DNA from: Pseudomonas putida
GTDB lineage: Bacteria > Pseudomonadota > Gammaproteobacteria > Pseudomonadales > Pseudomonadaceae
NCBI RefSeq assembly: GCF_016406145.1
Contig: NZ_CP066306.1
Span: forward strand, 744,001 to 808,000
Length of the DNA stretch: 64,000 nucleotides
Reading direction: 5' to 3'
Both the position numbers and the translations under genes were made by a program. Numbering within the stretch: position 1 is the first letter of the stretch; each line of letters starts with the position of its first letter. Below the pieces are notes generated by a model that saw only the letters and a list, made by a program, of their open reading frames with translations, did not search any database and was not told the DNA's origin. Below are positions 1-8,051 of this stretch, piece after piece.

Positions 1-1142
1 CCCAGTCGCTGGAACCCTCCACCTCCCAAGACCGCGACCGCGACGTGGCGGACCTGACCATGGTGTGGAACGTGCTGGACTTCGGTGTCAGCTATGTCAG
101 CGCCAAACAGCAGGGCGACCAGCGCCTGATCGTGCAGGAACGCCGGCGCAAGGTGGTGCAGACCATCATCCAGGACGTGCGCTCGGCCTACTGGCGGGCG
201 GTGGCTGCCGAGCGCCTGCTCAAGCAGATCGATGCGCTGATGGTGCGGGTCGAGCAGGCGCGTGACAACAGCGAGCGTATGGGCGAGCAGCGCATTGGCG
301 ACCAGATCCAGGCGCTCAACTACCAGCGTTCGCTGATAGAAGCCACACGTCAGCTGGAGGAACAGCGCCGCGCCTTGTCGCTGGCCAAGACCGAATTGGG
401 CGCGCTGATCAACTTGCCGCCGGGCACCGAGCTGACCCTGGCGGCCAGCGACGACTACAGCGTGCCCGAGCTCAAGGTCGGGCTGGACAGCCTTGAGCAG
501 CAGGCGCTTGCCTCACGCCCGGAACTGCGCGAGCAGGACTACCAGGCACGCATCAGTGCCGCCGAGGTGCGCAAGGCGATGCTGCGCATGTTGCCGGGCC
601 TGGAGTTCTCCGCTGGCGGGCATTACGACAGCAACAGCTTCCTGACCAACCAGCACTGGGCCGACTACGGCGTGAAGGTCACCTGGAACCTGTTCAACGT
701 GTTGTCCGGCCCAGCGTCGATCGATGTGGCCAAGGCAGGTGAGCAGGTGGTCGAGGCACGCCGCCAAGCCATGTCGATGGCCATCCTGGCCCAGCTGTAC
801 GTGGCCAACGCCAACTACAGCGAAGCACGTCGCCAGTTCGCCACCAGCCAGCAGATGGTCGCCCTTGATCAGCAGATCGTCGAGCAGCTGCGCAACCGCC
901 ACCAGGCCCAGGGTATTGGCGAGCTGGAACTGATCCAGGGTGAGCTCAACGCCTTGCAGGCAGACTTGCGCCGCGACCTGGCCTACGCCGAGCTGCGCAA
1001 CAGCTACGGCCAACTGTTCGCCAGTGCCGGCCTTGATCCGCTGCCGGAAACCTTGCCGTCCGACAAGCTGTCCGACATCGCCCAGGCGCTGGGCAACAGC
1101 GAGGCCCGCTGGCAGCGTGGCGAGATCACGCCGGAGTCATGA
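1..1142 (+). CDS. TolC-family outer membrane efflux protein, 5' end outside the window
   Basis: The reading frame is open from the first bases of the window, so the start lies upstream; the GTG at 45 is only an internal codon. About 380 residues are visible. They show the long alternating helical and beta-strand pattern of the outer-membrane efflux family: an alpha-helical barrel region rich in Q/E/R/A, then a second repeat containing ASRPELREQDYQARIS, typical of the second half of TolC-like proteins. Such proteins form the trimeric outer-membrane channel of tripartite exporters. No export partner gene is visible here, so substrate and system are unknown. The gene ends inside the 3' end of the convergent cysC gene (17-bp overlap). 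Confidence 0.85.
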   Translation, partial: QSLEPSTSQDRDRDVADLTMVWNVLDFGVSYVSAKQQGDQRLIVQERRRKVVQTIIQDVRSAYWRAVAAERLLKQIDALMVRVEQARDNSERMGEQRIGDQIQALNYQRSLIEATRQLEEQRRALSLAKTELGALINLPPGTELTLAASDDYSVPELKVGLDSLEQQALASRPELREQDYQARISAAEVRKAMLRMLPGLEFSAGGHYDSNSFLTNQHWADYGVKVTWNLFNVLSGPASIDVAKAGEQVVEARRQAMSMAILAQLYVANANYSEARRQFATSQQMVALDQQIVEQLRNRHQAQGIGELELIQGELNALQADLRRDLAYAELRNSYGQLFASAGLDPLPETLPSDKLSDIAQALGNSEARWQRGEITPES

Positions 1143-1701
1143 GACCTTGGGGCGCCAAGACCTGCTTGAGGACATAACCCAACAGCAGGTCCTGCGCCGT
1201 TTGCAGCGTGGTGCCAGCGGTATCCACTACCAGTTCGGGGTGCTGCGGCGCTTCATAGGGTGCATCGATGCCGGTGAACCCCTTCAGCTCGCCCGCCCGT
1301 GCCCGGCGGTACAGCCCCTTGGGGTCGCGCGCTTCGCAGGTGGCCAGATCCGCTTTGACATGCACTTCATGGAACCCGGCCTTGCATGCCCGGCGCGCGG
1401 CTGCGCGGTCGGCGCGGTAAGGCGAAATGAGCGCAGCGATGCAGATCAGCCCGGCATCGGCGAACAGCGCTGCCACCTCGCCGGTACGGCGGTTGTTTTC
1501 ATGACGGTCGGCGGGGGAGAAGCCAAGGTCGGCGTTAAGGCCGTTGCGCAGGACGTCGCCGTCGAGTACGTAGCAGGGGTGGCCTAATTGCGCCAGGCGT
1601 AGTGCCAGGGCGTTTGCCAGGGAAGATTTGCCTGCGCCGGAGAGGCCGGTTAGCCAGATTACTGCGCCAGGGTGGTGGGGGGCGCTTCCTGCGTTGGGCA
1701 C
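1126..1701 (-). CDS. cysC: adenylylsulfate (APS) kinase
   Basis: Phosphorylates adenosine 5'-phosphosulfate to PAPS, the activated sulfate used in assimilation and sulfation. The P-loop GLSGAGKS is near the N-terminus, followed by the substrate-binding DGDVLRNGLNADLGFS block and the FTGIDAPYEAP motif. A GTG start at 1701 is chosen because GGAG lies 8 nt upstream (complement of 1710-1713) and it gives 191 aa, normal for the family; the frame stays open upstream to 1821, but that extension is a low-complexity P/N-rich stretch. Pseudomonads usually carry a fused cysNC, so a separate CysC is probably an additional copy. No cysN or sulfotransferase gene is adjacent. Confidence 0.93.
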   Translation of the reverse strand: MPNAGSAPHHPGAVIWLTGLSGAGKSSLANALALRLAQLGHPCYVLDGDVLRNGLNADLGFSPADRHENNRRTGEVAALFADAGLICIAALISPYRADRAAARRACKAGFHEVHVKADLATCEARDPKGLYRRARAGELKGFTGIDAPYEAPQHPELVVDTAGTTLQTAQDLLLGYVLKQVLAPQGLMTPA

Positions 1702-1893
1702 GGTTGGTTCTCCAAGGGGAGGGCGGGGGTGGGGGCTTGGATGGTTAGGATAGTTGGGGATGGGGTGGGGGATACGCCAAAGGTTTAGGTTCGGACATAA
1801 ACATGGATTGGAGGCAGTCAAAAAAGACTGCCGGAGACGTGTTTGTGTCGCCCCTGCGCCCGTAGGTACAGGGGCTCTTGGCGAACGATACTT
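1702..1893. other. left boundary region between core gene cysC and the island
   Basis: No convincing gene. Positions 1735-1790 are strikingly G-rich on the plus strand. A GCCCCTG/CAGGGGC inverted repeat (about 1850-1875) follows the end of the minus-strand DUF2075 gene and could act in termination, although it has no T-run. I could not find a copy of the tmRNA 3' end or another obvious attachment sequence here. Confidence 0.4.
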
Positions 1894-3762
1894 TCAATGA
1901 TTGCTGTGTTGGCTAAGCCGACTCTCGAAGTATCGCGCAGTCTCTTTGTCGGTGCAGTACAGGTAGCAACCCTTCATCCCGCGTGTCATCAGGGTTCGAT
2001 ACGTATTTTTGATGATCAGGTCTGTTTCACTTTTCGCGAGGGCAGGTTGCTCTTTCATCATTTTTTTCCAGCCGCGAATCGATTTATCGTGCTTGTCGCG
2101 CTCATCTGGGGATGTCACGACCTTACCGTCACGTACGACTAGGTCTGGCCCGATGATGACCCCGATGTAGTCGACTTCCAAACCTTGGCAAGTATGAATG
2201 CAGCCAACCTGCTCGATGGAGTTCTCAGCGATGATCCACAGGCTGCCATCCTGATCCAGGTTCCATTGGCGTTTGTAGTCACCAATGACGATATCTGCGG
2301 CGGCGGAGTCTTTCTTGCTCAACCAAGGCCAGCAATAGCCCGCGACCACACGAGCTTTGTTTCCGTGGTTTTTCTCACTGATTGCTTCATGCATCGCCTG
2401 AGGTGAGTCGAACACCTTAAATTCGTACTCTTGGGTTTCAAGCGTTGGATTTGCCGTCGATCGAATGCCAAGCGTGTCATCCAGCCATGCCAGGTAACCG
2501 TCAGAGCCACTACAGCGAAACTGCGAAGACAACACGTATTCTTCAACCACAGCGCCCTTGGCTTTCGCAAAGGCGCGAATCGCCTGCTTGCTGCCGATAT
2601 CGCTCAAGGTCACCCGCTGGTCTTCATCGATAAAGAAAATGGAGCATTTCGCTGAATCAATCAGCTCCTTGATCTGGTTTTCCCCAAGGTTTCCATAAAG
2701 CCCGCTTTTCTCATTTAGCCGATGAGCTTCGTCCACGATAAGCGCATCGAATGTGTTGGGCTCAGTGTCGATGAATGCCCCAGAGCCTGAAAAGAAATTC
2801 GAGAAATGGCTGCGCTTGATGGTGCCAACCAGTTTGCTTTCGTAGACCTTGCGAGGGGCAGCATTCTTGGAGACGTATTTGCTCATCAGCTTCAACTCGG
2901 TGAGCTTCACCAGCAGATTGATAGCCAGAACAGTTTTTCCGGTGCCCGGCCCACCTTCGATGATCATCACCTTGGGTGCTTGGTCCGAGGCCTCGCTTGC
3001 CGCCGCCAGCGCCGACTCAAAAATTGCTTTCTGATCGTCAATCAATACGAACTCGGGCTTGCCTTTCATCAACCCCCCAAGGGCTTCGGCTAGCGCTTTG
3101 GAGGGGCGAATTTTTCCTTCGGACAGCTCGTAAAGAATCTCTTTGTTGTCGCCATGACTTATATGCTTTTTCAGAAAGGCTCTGAGTTTACTGAGCTCTT
3201 CCGGGCCTTTCAGAAACAGCGGAGCCTTGCTGATGTGGGGCTCATAGTGGGCTGAATCTATGATCCCGTCGCTGACGTAGTTATGGAGGTAGGCACACGG
3301 ACGGATTTCGATGCTTTTGTCATACACCGCCTCGTTGAAGCCTTCCAGCAGCGCTGCATAGGACCATACCTGATAGGACGGGTGAATGGTCTCAATCAGG
3401 CCGCCACCCAATGCCGTTTTGACGATGGCGTCTTTGGTGGTGGCGTTGGCCTTACTCCATTGCTTCAGCTCGATCAGTACGGCTTTTTTTGCCTGGTTTT
3501 CGTCGCGACCGGTGAGTAGAAAGTCGATTCGCTTCGACGACTGCGGAATGTGCAATTCGATGGCCAGGCCTGCATCGCTCGGCAGGCCTTCATCTCTAAG
3601 GACTTTGGCCATGTACGTCAGGGACCCTTGCCACGACCTGATTTCCGAGGAGCCAACGTTCTTGCCGGTTGCTTCCTTGTAATGCCTGAGGATCACCTCC
3701 TCAATGTCATCGTTATCGTTGTCTTGGAGAAATTGCTGTTTGGTAGCAGCGTAAACGATCAC
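1894..3762 (-). CDS. DUF2075 family helicase-like NTPase with N-terminal nuclease-like region
   Basis: A 622-aa protein with a GTG start supported by AAGGA about 7 nt upstream. Residues 1-200 contain an arrangement resembling PD-(D/E)XK nucleases (RID at 78-80, then IELK at 97-100). The second part is a superfamily-1-like NTPase: Walker A GGPGTGKT near 270, a Walker B box VDEAH near 340, then FFIDEDQ, SSQFRCSG, HTCQGLEVDYIGVI and a C-terminal TLMTRGMKGCYLYC block, all characteristic of DUF2075/Schlafen-like helicases. It lies 24 bp downstream of a MazG-like gene on the same strand, suggesting an operon. Its biochemical activity is not established; a role in DNA or RNA restriction of mobile elements is inferred from the island context. 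Confidence 0.85.
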   Translation of the reverse strand: MIVYAATKQQFLQDNDNDDIEEVILRHYKEATGKNVGSSEIRSWQGSLTYMAKVLRDEGLPSDAGLAIELHIPQSSKRIDFLLTGRDENQAKKAVLIELKQWSKANATTKDAIVKTALGGGLIETIHPSYQVWSYAALLEGFNEAVYDKSIEIRPCAYLHNYVSDGIIDSAHYEPHISKAPLFLKGPEELSKLRAFLKKHISHGDNKEILYELSEGKIRPSKALAEALGGLMKGKPEFVLIDDQKAIFESALAAASEASDQAPKVMIIEGGPGTGKTVLAINLLVKLTELKLMSKYVSKNAAPRKVYESKLVGTIKRSHFSNFFSGSGAFIDTEPNTFDALIVDEAHRLNEKSGLYGNLGENQIKELIDSAKCSIFFIDEDQRVTLSDIGSKQAIRAFAKAKGAVVEEYVLSSQFRCSGSDGYLAWLDDTLGIRSTANPTLETQEYEFKVFDSPQAMHEAISEKNHGNKARVVAGYCWPWLSKKDSAAADIVIGDYKRQWNLDQDGSLWIIAENSIEQVGCIHTCQGLEVDYIGVIIGPDLVVRDGKVVTSPDERDKHDKSIRGWKKMMKEQPALAKSETDLIIKNTYRTLMTRGMKGCYLYCTDKETARYFESRLSQHSNH

Positions 3763-3786
3763 GGGTTGTCCTTAGGTGCGTGTTGG

Positions 3787-4170
3787 TCAGAGTCGGTCGT
3801 ACTTTTTGCTGTTGCTTCTGGCTTTATCTACGGGGTACTTCTGGCCATTCGAGGCGAGTTTCTGTGTCACGGCCTCGTTGAGGTCAATGCCGAGTACGCT
3901 GCTCAGGCGAACCAGGTACATCAGTACGTCCGCCAGTTCGTCCTTCACGGCTTGGCCGATTTCGGGATCTGTTGCGGCGGAGATCGAGTCGGCATCGCTC
4001 ATCCATTGGAAAATCTCGCACAGCTCGCCTACCTCGCCGGTGAGAGCAAGGATGAGATTTTTGGGGGAGTGGAACTGCTGCCAGTCGCGATCATCAGCGA
4101 AACGCTGAAGGGATGCGGCAAGCTTCGTTATGTCAACCAGTGGCGCGGACGAGCTATCTGAGTCACTCAC
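3787..4170 (-). CDS. MazG-like nucleotide pyrophosphohydrolase
   Basis: A 127-aa all-alpha NTP pyrophosphohydrolase of the MazG/dCTPase (RS21-C6-like) group. The metal-binding signature is clear: an EVGELCEIFQW motif near residue 50 (ExxE) and KDELADVLMYLVRLS near 90 (ExxD). Family members hydrolyse (d)NTPs to monophosphates and pyrophosphate. The GTG start at 4170 has a weak ribosome-binding site. Because it is first in an apparent two-gene unit with the DUF2075 NTPase, nucleotide-pool hydrolysis or signalling during infection is a plausible but untested role. Confidence 0.88.
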   Translation of the reverse strand: MSDSDSSSAPLVDITKLAASLQRFADDRDWQQFHSPKNLILALTGEVGELCEIFQWMSDADSISAATDPEIGQAVKDELADVLMYLVRLSSVLGIDLNEAVTQKLASNGQKYPVDKARSNSKKYDRL

Positions 4171-4400
4171 GGGGCTATCTCTTGGTTCTCAGTGAGGGGC
4201 AAAGGATCTTTAGGACATCGGGCTTCGTATTGTAAGACCTTTCGCAATTGACGCAGGCGTTTTGTTTTTTCCCCGCTCACTGTCTGCCAGCCGAATTGCT
4301 TGCCAGTATTCGCTATGTCATTTGAGGGGGGGAACGTGGGCCGCCTACAGGCGGATTTTCTAGTGCTTGGCGACAGCCTCCGCCGTATCTGGCCTGGCAA
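4167..4400 (-). CDS. possible small ORF overlapping the mazG-like start
   Basis: A 77-aa frame whose TGA overlaps the GTG start of the MazG-like gene by 4 bp, an arrangement typical of translational coupling. The C-terminal half (GWQTVSGEKTKRLRQLRKVL) looks protein-like; the N-terminal half does not. No family is recognised and no good ribosome-binding site is seen. It may be the 3' remnant of a lost gene or a chance frame. Confidence 0.2.
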   Translation of the reverse strand: MPGQIRRRLSPSTRKSACRRPTFPPSNDIANTGKQFGWQTVSGEKTKRLRQLRKVLQYEARCPKDPLPLTENQEIAP

Positions 4401-4739
4401 TTGGCGACAGGATGGTGACTGCCGTGGCGACGCACAGGATTCGTCGAAGACCTATATCGCGACTGATGGCGGCGCCCGGTCTGATTGACGCGGCATCAGG
4501 AGTCGAAATTCCGTTTAAATCATTGATTTATATGTGCTTTACATGAGCTTTTGTGGGTTGTATTTCATTGGGTACCCTGGGCTCTACGGAGGTTTTTAGC
4601 CCAGAAGATATGTGGGAAAGGGGCTTTGGGGGGCGTCGAGCCCTGCCTTCTGCGCTTCACAGGTTTAGGAGGCCAGCCAAAACCTGTATAAATTTTCAGT
4701 GTTTGTGCTCGATCTTTCGCGCCAAACCGGTTAGAATGA
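4401..4739. promoter_or_regulatory. intergenic region between the minus-strand nuclease/mazG unit and the methyltransferase
   Basis: No gene recognised. The stretch around 4510-4560 is AT-rich and is the likely site of promoters for the two divergent units. A TAGAAT hexamer at 4733-4738 lies close upstream of the methyltransferase ribosome-binding site, but no -35 element at normal spacing is convincing. Confidence 0.35.
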
Positions 4740-4753
4740 CCTCCGTTAGGAGG
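4740..4753 (+). promoter_or_regulatory. ribosome-binding site embedded in a small hairpin
   Basis: A perfect GGAGG (4749-4753) sits 7 nt before the methyltransferase ATG and is preceded by its own complement CCTCC (4740-4744) with a GTTA loop. The hairpin could mask the ribosome-binding site, giving a simple way to limit methyltransferase synthesis. Confidence 0.5.
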
Positions 4754-4760
4754 CTTTCCC

Positions 4761-5813
4761 ATGCATACTATTGACGCCGTTGACCTTTTTTGTGGTGCTG
4801 GAGGGCTGACTGCAGGTCTGCTCAAAACTGGTATCAGCGTTCGTGCTGGCTACGACATCGATCGCAATTGCGAGTATGCCTATAAGACGAACAACGGCGC
4901 AGAATTCGTGGCTGAAAGCGTTGAGTCTGCAAAGGTTCGCGATGTTGCTGCTTGGTATCGAGACGGTCGGGTCAAGCTCTTGGCGGGATGCGCTCCCTGC
5001 CAGCCCTTCTCGACCTACAATCAGGGGCGTGATACCAGCACTGATCGCAAGTGGCCGCTTCTGTATTCGTTTGAAGAGCTCATCAAAGGCATTAAGCCAG
5101 AGCTTGTCACCATGGAGAACGTCCCTGATGTTACCAAGCACAAGGTATATGTTGACTTTGTAAAGGGGCTGGAGGATGAGGGCTACCATATTTGGGCAGG
5201 GACCATCCACTGCATTGACTACGGACTTCCTCAGCAGCGTCGCCGACACGTACTGTTAGCTTCGAAATTTGGTCCCATAGCCATGATTCCGAAGACTCAT
5301 GCAGGCAAGCCGGTGACAGTGGAACAGGCAATTGGACATTTTCCAAAGCTTGAAGCTGGTGGGTGTGATCCGAAGGATCCTCTGCACCGTGCGGCCACTT
5401 TAACTCCAACAAATCTTGAACGCATCAAACGATCAACGCCAGGCGGTACATGGAAAGATTGGCCAGAGTGGCTGCGCGCACCTTGTCATCGCAAGAGTAG
5501 CGGCAAGACTTACCCGAGTGTTTATGGTCGGATGCGCCATGATGAACCCGGGCCGACTATGACGACGTTATGCTATGGATTTGGCAACGGGCGATTCGGT
5601 CACTATGATATGACGCAAAATCGCGCAATCTCTCTTAGAGAGGCTGCAACTTTGCAATCCTTTCCTGAAACTTATCAATTTATGCCGCCTCAGGAAATCA
5701 CGTTCAAAGCAGTCGGTCGCATGATAGGAAACGCCGTCCCTGTTCGACTAGGTGAAATTATCGGACTGAGTATTCAGCGCCACCTCGAAGAATTTGCTAC
5801 CGATCGGAAGTAG
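4761..5813 (+). CDS. C5 cytosine-specific DNA methyltransferase
   Basis: Transfers methyl from SAM to carbon 5 of cytosine in a specific DNA sequence. At 350 aa it has the ordered Dcm-family motifs: I DLFCGAGG (8-15), IV with catalytic Cys80 in GCAPCQPFS, VI ENV (119-121), VIII QQRRRH (158-163), then motifs IX-X ending RMIGNAVPVRLGEII near the C-terminus. The target-recognition region lies about 185-275 and gives no readable specificity. The start is fixed by the strong GGAGG site. It converges on a decayed vsr gene (17-bp overlap), which suggests it was once part of a methyltransferase-Vsr restriction-modification cassette. No cognate endonuclease is directly attached now. Confidence 0.95.
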   Translation: MHTIDAVDLFCGAGGLTAGLLKTGISVRAGYDIDRNCEYAYKTNNGAEFVAESVESAKVRDVAAWYRDGRVKLLAGCAPCQPFSTYNQGRDTSTDRKWPLLYSFEELIKGIKPELVTMENVPDVTKHKVYVDFVKGLEDEGYHIWAGTIHCIDYGLPQQRRRHVLLASKFGPIAMIPKTHAGKPVTVEQAIGHFPKLEAGGCDPKDPLHRAATLTPTNLERIKRSTPGGTWKDWPEWLRAPCHRKSSGKTYPSVYGRMRHDEPGPTMTTLCYGFGNGRFGHYDMTQNRAISLREAATLQSFPETYQFMPPQEITFKAVGRMIGNAVPVRLGEIIGLSIQRHLEEFATDRK

Positions 5814-6113
5814 GGGCAAATTCTCTTCTGAGTCGCAGCTTAAGTGAGCATGAACCTATCGTTTCGCACCTCCAGATGATGATTACTCGTCAGCTCAACG
5901 TCTCAAACTGGGCTGACTTTCTACATCCCATTCTACGTTAGCGTTAAGCTTTTGTATCCAGTAGTCTTGGCGAATCTTTGGGGTGGTTGCATATTTGCAG
6001 CTCTGATGGTGATGCCAAAAACACTCTTGCACGAATATTATTGATGTGTATTTCATTAGTAGTATATCCAGGCTTCCAGGAAGCGGTTTTTGTGTAGCTT
6101 GAATTGGAATCAC
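5797..6113 (-). pseudogene. degenerate very-short-patch repair endonuclease (vsr)
   Basis: The minus strand encodes LPGSLDILL, then FVQECFWHHHQSCKYATTPK and RQDYWIQKLNANVE, closely matching the central part of Vsr (LPGSPDVVLP, HGCYWHRHPGCRYASTPK, TRQDFWLPKFASNVE in the intact copy at 8954-9391). After this the frame shifts, and an in-frame TGA precedes VIIIWRCET and LKLRLRREF, matching the Vsr C-terminus. About 35 N-terminal residues are missing. The gene is therefore broken by 5' truncation, a frameshift and a stop. Vsr normally nicks at T:G mismatches produced by 5-methylcytosine deamination, the expected partner of the adjacent methyltransferase. Confidence 0.85.
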
Positions 6114-6140
6114 ACATGGTGAAATAAACGTATCGATTTA

Positions 6141-6160
6141 AGGGCGGGTGCGCGCCCGCC
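6141..6160. terminator. GC-rich hairpin downstream of the HEPN gene
   Basis: A perfect GGGCGGG / CCCGCCC stem with a 6-nt loop lies about 65 bp beyond the HEPN gene stop. It has no strong T-run on either strand, so its role as a terminator is tentative. It also marks the point where vsr homology ends. Confidence 0.4.
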
Positions 6161-6223
6161 CCAAAGTTTTCATAATTCTAGAGCGTATTTGTGGGTTTCC
6201 GTCTTTTTCAGTCGTTCTCCAAA

Positions 6224-6961
6224 TTAGGCTGGTAGTGCAGTAGGTGCTGCATATTTCTTCTTTCTCAGATATGAAGAAATCGACCATAGCACGGATCTTA
6301 GATAGACTGTAGTTTGGTAGTGGACCTTGGAGAGATACTCTGGTGAGGTATCTTGCCCGCACTGTTCAAATGATAGCCTTCCATGAGCCAAAGCATTTCT
6401 TTTATCTCTAACGTCTCGAAGTTGGCGCAGAGTTTGACGGCCGTTTAAGTTTGGGTCTGCAGTTTGGAAGCCGTACTTTTTAGCTGTCGTTTTAATCTCT
6501 GCGCAATCAACATTTCCAGAGAATATTTTTTCTCTATCGTAACCAAGTCTGGTTATAGCAATTTCAATCGGGTGCGTTCTTCCATCCAAAGCTGAGCTAT
6601 GACTGTCCTTGATGGCACGCTTGAAATGACTAAGTGCAATGTTTTGTAAGTTTCCGCTTAATTGGTCAAAACCCAGGTTGTCGCCATCCACAGCTTTGTG
6701 AATCGCGTCAATAGCATTTGTCATGGTCGCTTCTACCAAATTGTAAAGAAGCAAGTAGGTGTTCGCGCGTAAAGTTTTTGTTAGTTCACGCGATAGCTCG
6801 GCTCCTGCAATTGGAGCGATCTCGCCGTCAGTTTCACCGGCAAGTGATACAGAACGATTGTTCGCGATTATTTCTATGAAGTCAATGTATCTACTTACCT
6901 CGGCGCTTCTTTGCCTAAACAGGTCGTAGAGTTCGACGACAAGAACTTCACTGTTGGTCAT
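6224..6961 (-). CDS. HEPN-domain protein, MAE_28990/MAE_18760-like
   Basis: A 245-aa mostly helical protein. Near the C-terminus, RDKRNALAHG contains the HEPN signature R-x4-H (about R188/H193), the catalytic pair of many HEPN ribonucleases. The spacing of helices before it (TYLLLYNLVEATMTNAIDAI) fits the MAE-type HEPN family. The ATG at 6961 is preferred (AGAGG 6-7 nt upstream); it lies inside the end of the preceding DUF262 gene, giving a 14-bp overlap and likely translational coupling. HEPN proteins are commonly RNases in toxin-antitoxin and abortive-infection systems; the toxin role here is inferred. The gene is AT-richer than the core genome, consistent with transfer. Confidence 0.8.
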   Translation of the reverse strand: MTNSEVLVVELYDLFRQRSAEVSRYIDFIEIIANNRSVSLAGETDGEIAPIAGAELSRELTKTLRANTYLLLYNLVEATMTNAIDAIHKAVDGDNLGFDQLSGNLQNIALSHFKRAIKDSHSSALDGRTHPIEIAITRLGYDREKIFSGNVDCAEIKTTAKKYGFQTADPNLNGRQTLRQLRDVRDKRNALAHGRLSFEQCGQDTSPEYLSKVHYQTTVYLRSVLWSISSYLRKKKYAAPTALPA

Positions 6962-8051
6962 ACTGGACCTCTCGACCCAGCAGATTATCCCTGACAAAGT
7001 GGATTCGATTTACCACTTTTGGCCTGGAGTTGCTTGCATCCGAGCGAGTGAGCGTCTTGAACTCATCACTTGCCAGCCATGCCATTGAAGCCGGAACTAA
7101 CCCTGGAGCTATTCTTTGAGCAAGGGCTACGCCGACTGAAATTGACTCAAATCGAATTCGAGGTACCGAAGAATTATTGGGCGCTTTCTTGAATCCATGA
7201 GGGAAAAATCTTTGAACGAAGTCAAGCATGTTTTCAAATGTTGTGAGGAGCTCCTCCCGGTCGAAATCATGGTTGTTCATATGGTCAAGATATTCATCTA
7301 GGAATTCATCGACCCGCTTGTTGAATGCTTCATATCTATGTAGGTAGGCGTAAAATCTAAGTACCATCTCCTCATAGTCGCGATGATTGATTCTTACGTC
7401 ACTGATAGGGCAGAGCTGTCTGAAACGCAGGCTGGCAGCAGTGTTTCGAACAAAATCAGTGAACGGACCATCCTGTGAGCCGAATCGTTGCTCCATGTCC
7501 TTTAATTTTGTTCCGCCAGTGTTAAGGCGGTCGAAGAGCTGGCGGCGCGCCTCTTCATCGACTTCCATTAACTCGATCATTCGCATTGTTTTGCGTCTAA
7601 ATCTAAGCTGGCGTGAGACTGGGAAATCTCTAAAGTAAAATCCGTTCAACATTGGCAACATTTTCAAATCGTCAAGCTTGAAGTCGTTACCTAGAAAACG
7701 TACAAGTGTTCTGATTCTTTGCGAGCCGTCAACTATTTCTAAGCGGCCTTCGTTTTCGCCAGTGTGTACATCGGCGACATATAAATATGGTATTGGCAAA
7801 TTAAGTAATATTGATTCAATAAATCTGCCTTGCTGTTCCTCGCTCCAGACTAGCTCACGCTGATAATCTGGAATGAATAACTCGGCCTTGTCGGTTTCCT
7901 CTAGTTTGTCTACATATTTCGATACAATTACTTCGATAGGGTATTCTCTTATGTCGAAGTCTGTTTCTTTTTGCCTCTCGATGATTTGTTTTTCAGCTTC
8001 GATTTTTTGTTCGTCGCTAATAAGTGCGAACATTTCTCCCTGCTTTGCCAT
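6948..8051 (-). CDS. DUF262 domain protein
   Basis: A 367-aa protein with an N-terminal DUF262 (ParB/sulfiredoxin-like) domain: IPDYQRELVWSEEQQGRFIESILL (from about residue 60), then PIPYLYVAD and the IVDGSQRIRTL motif (about 107-117), the signature shared with the GmrS half of GmrSD type IV restriction enzymes. No DUF1524 HNH nuclease domain is present; instead the C-terminal half is helical and the next gene is a HEPN protein overlapping by 14 bp. AAGGA lies about 7 nt before the ATG. The pair is likely one functional unit. Nucleotide binding or hydrolysis and antiphage function are inferences from the family. Confidence 0.85.
   Translation of the reverse strand: MAKQGEMFALISDEQKIEAEKQIIERQKETDFDIREYPIEVIVSKYVDKLEETDKAELFIPDYQRELVWSEEQQGRFIESILLNLPIPYLYVADVHTGENEGRLEIVDGSQRIRTLVRFLGNDFKLDDLKMLPMLNGFYFRDFPVSRQLRFRRKTMRMIELMEVDEEARRQLFDRLNTGGTKLKDMEQRFGSQDGPFTDFVRNTAASLRFRQLCPISDVRINHRDYEEMVLRFYAYLHRYEAFNKRVDEFLDEYLDHMNNHDFDREELLTTFENMLDFVQRFFPHGFKKAPNNSSVPRIRFESISVGVALAQRIAPGLVPASMAWLASDEFKTLTRSDASNSRPKVVNRIHFVRDNLLGREVQYDQQ

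Noticed and set aside
5895..6113. Short vsr-like frame as an intact small gene
   Set aside because: The continuation of Vsr homology in another frame beyond a stop, and the missing N-terminus, show that it is a pseudogene.
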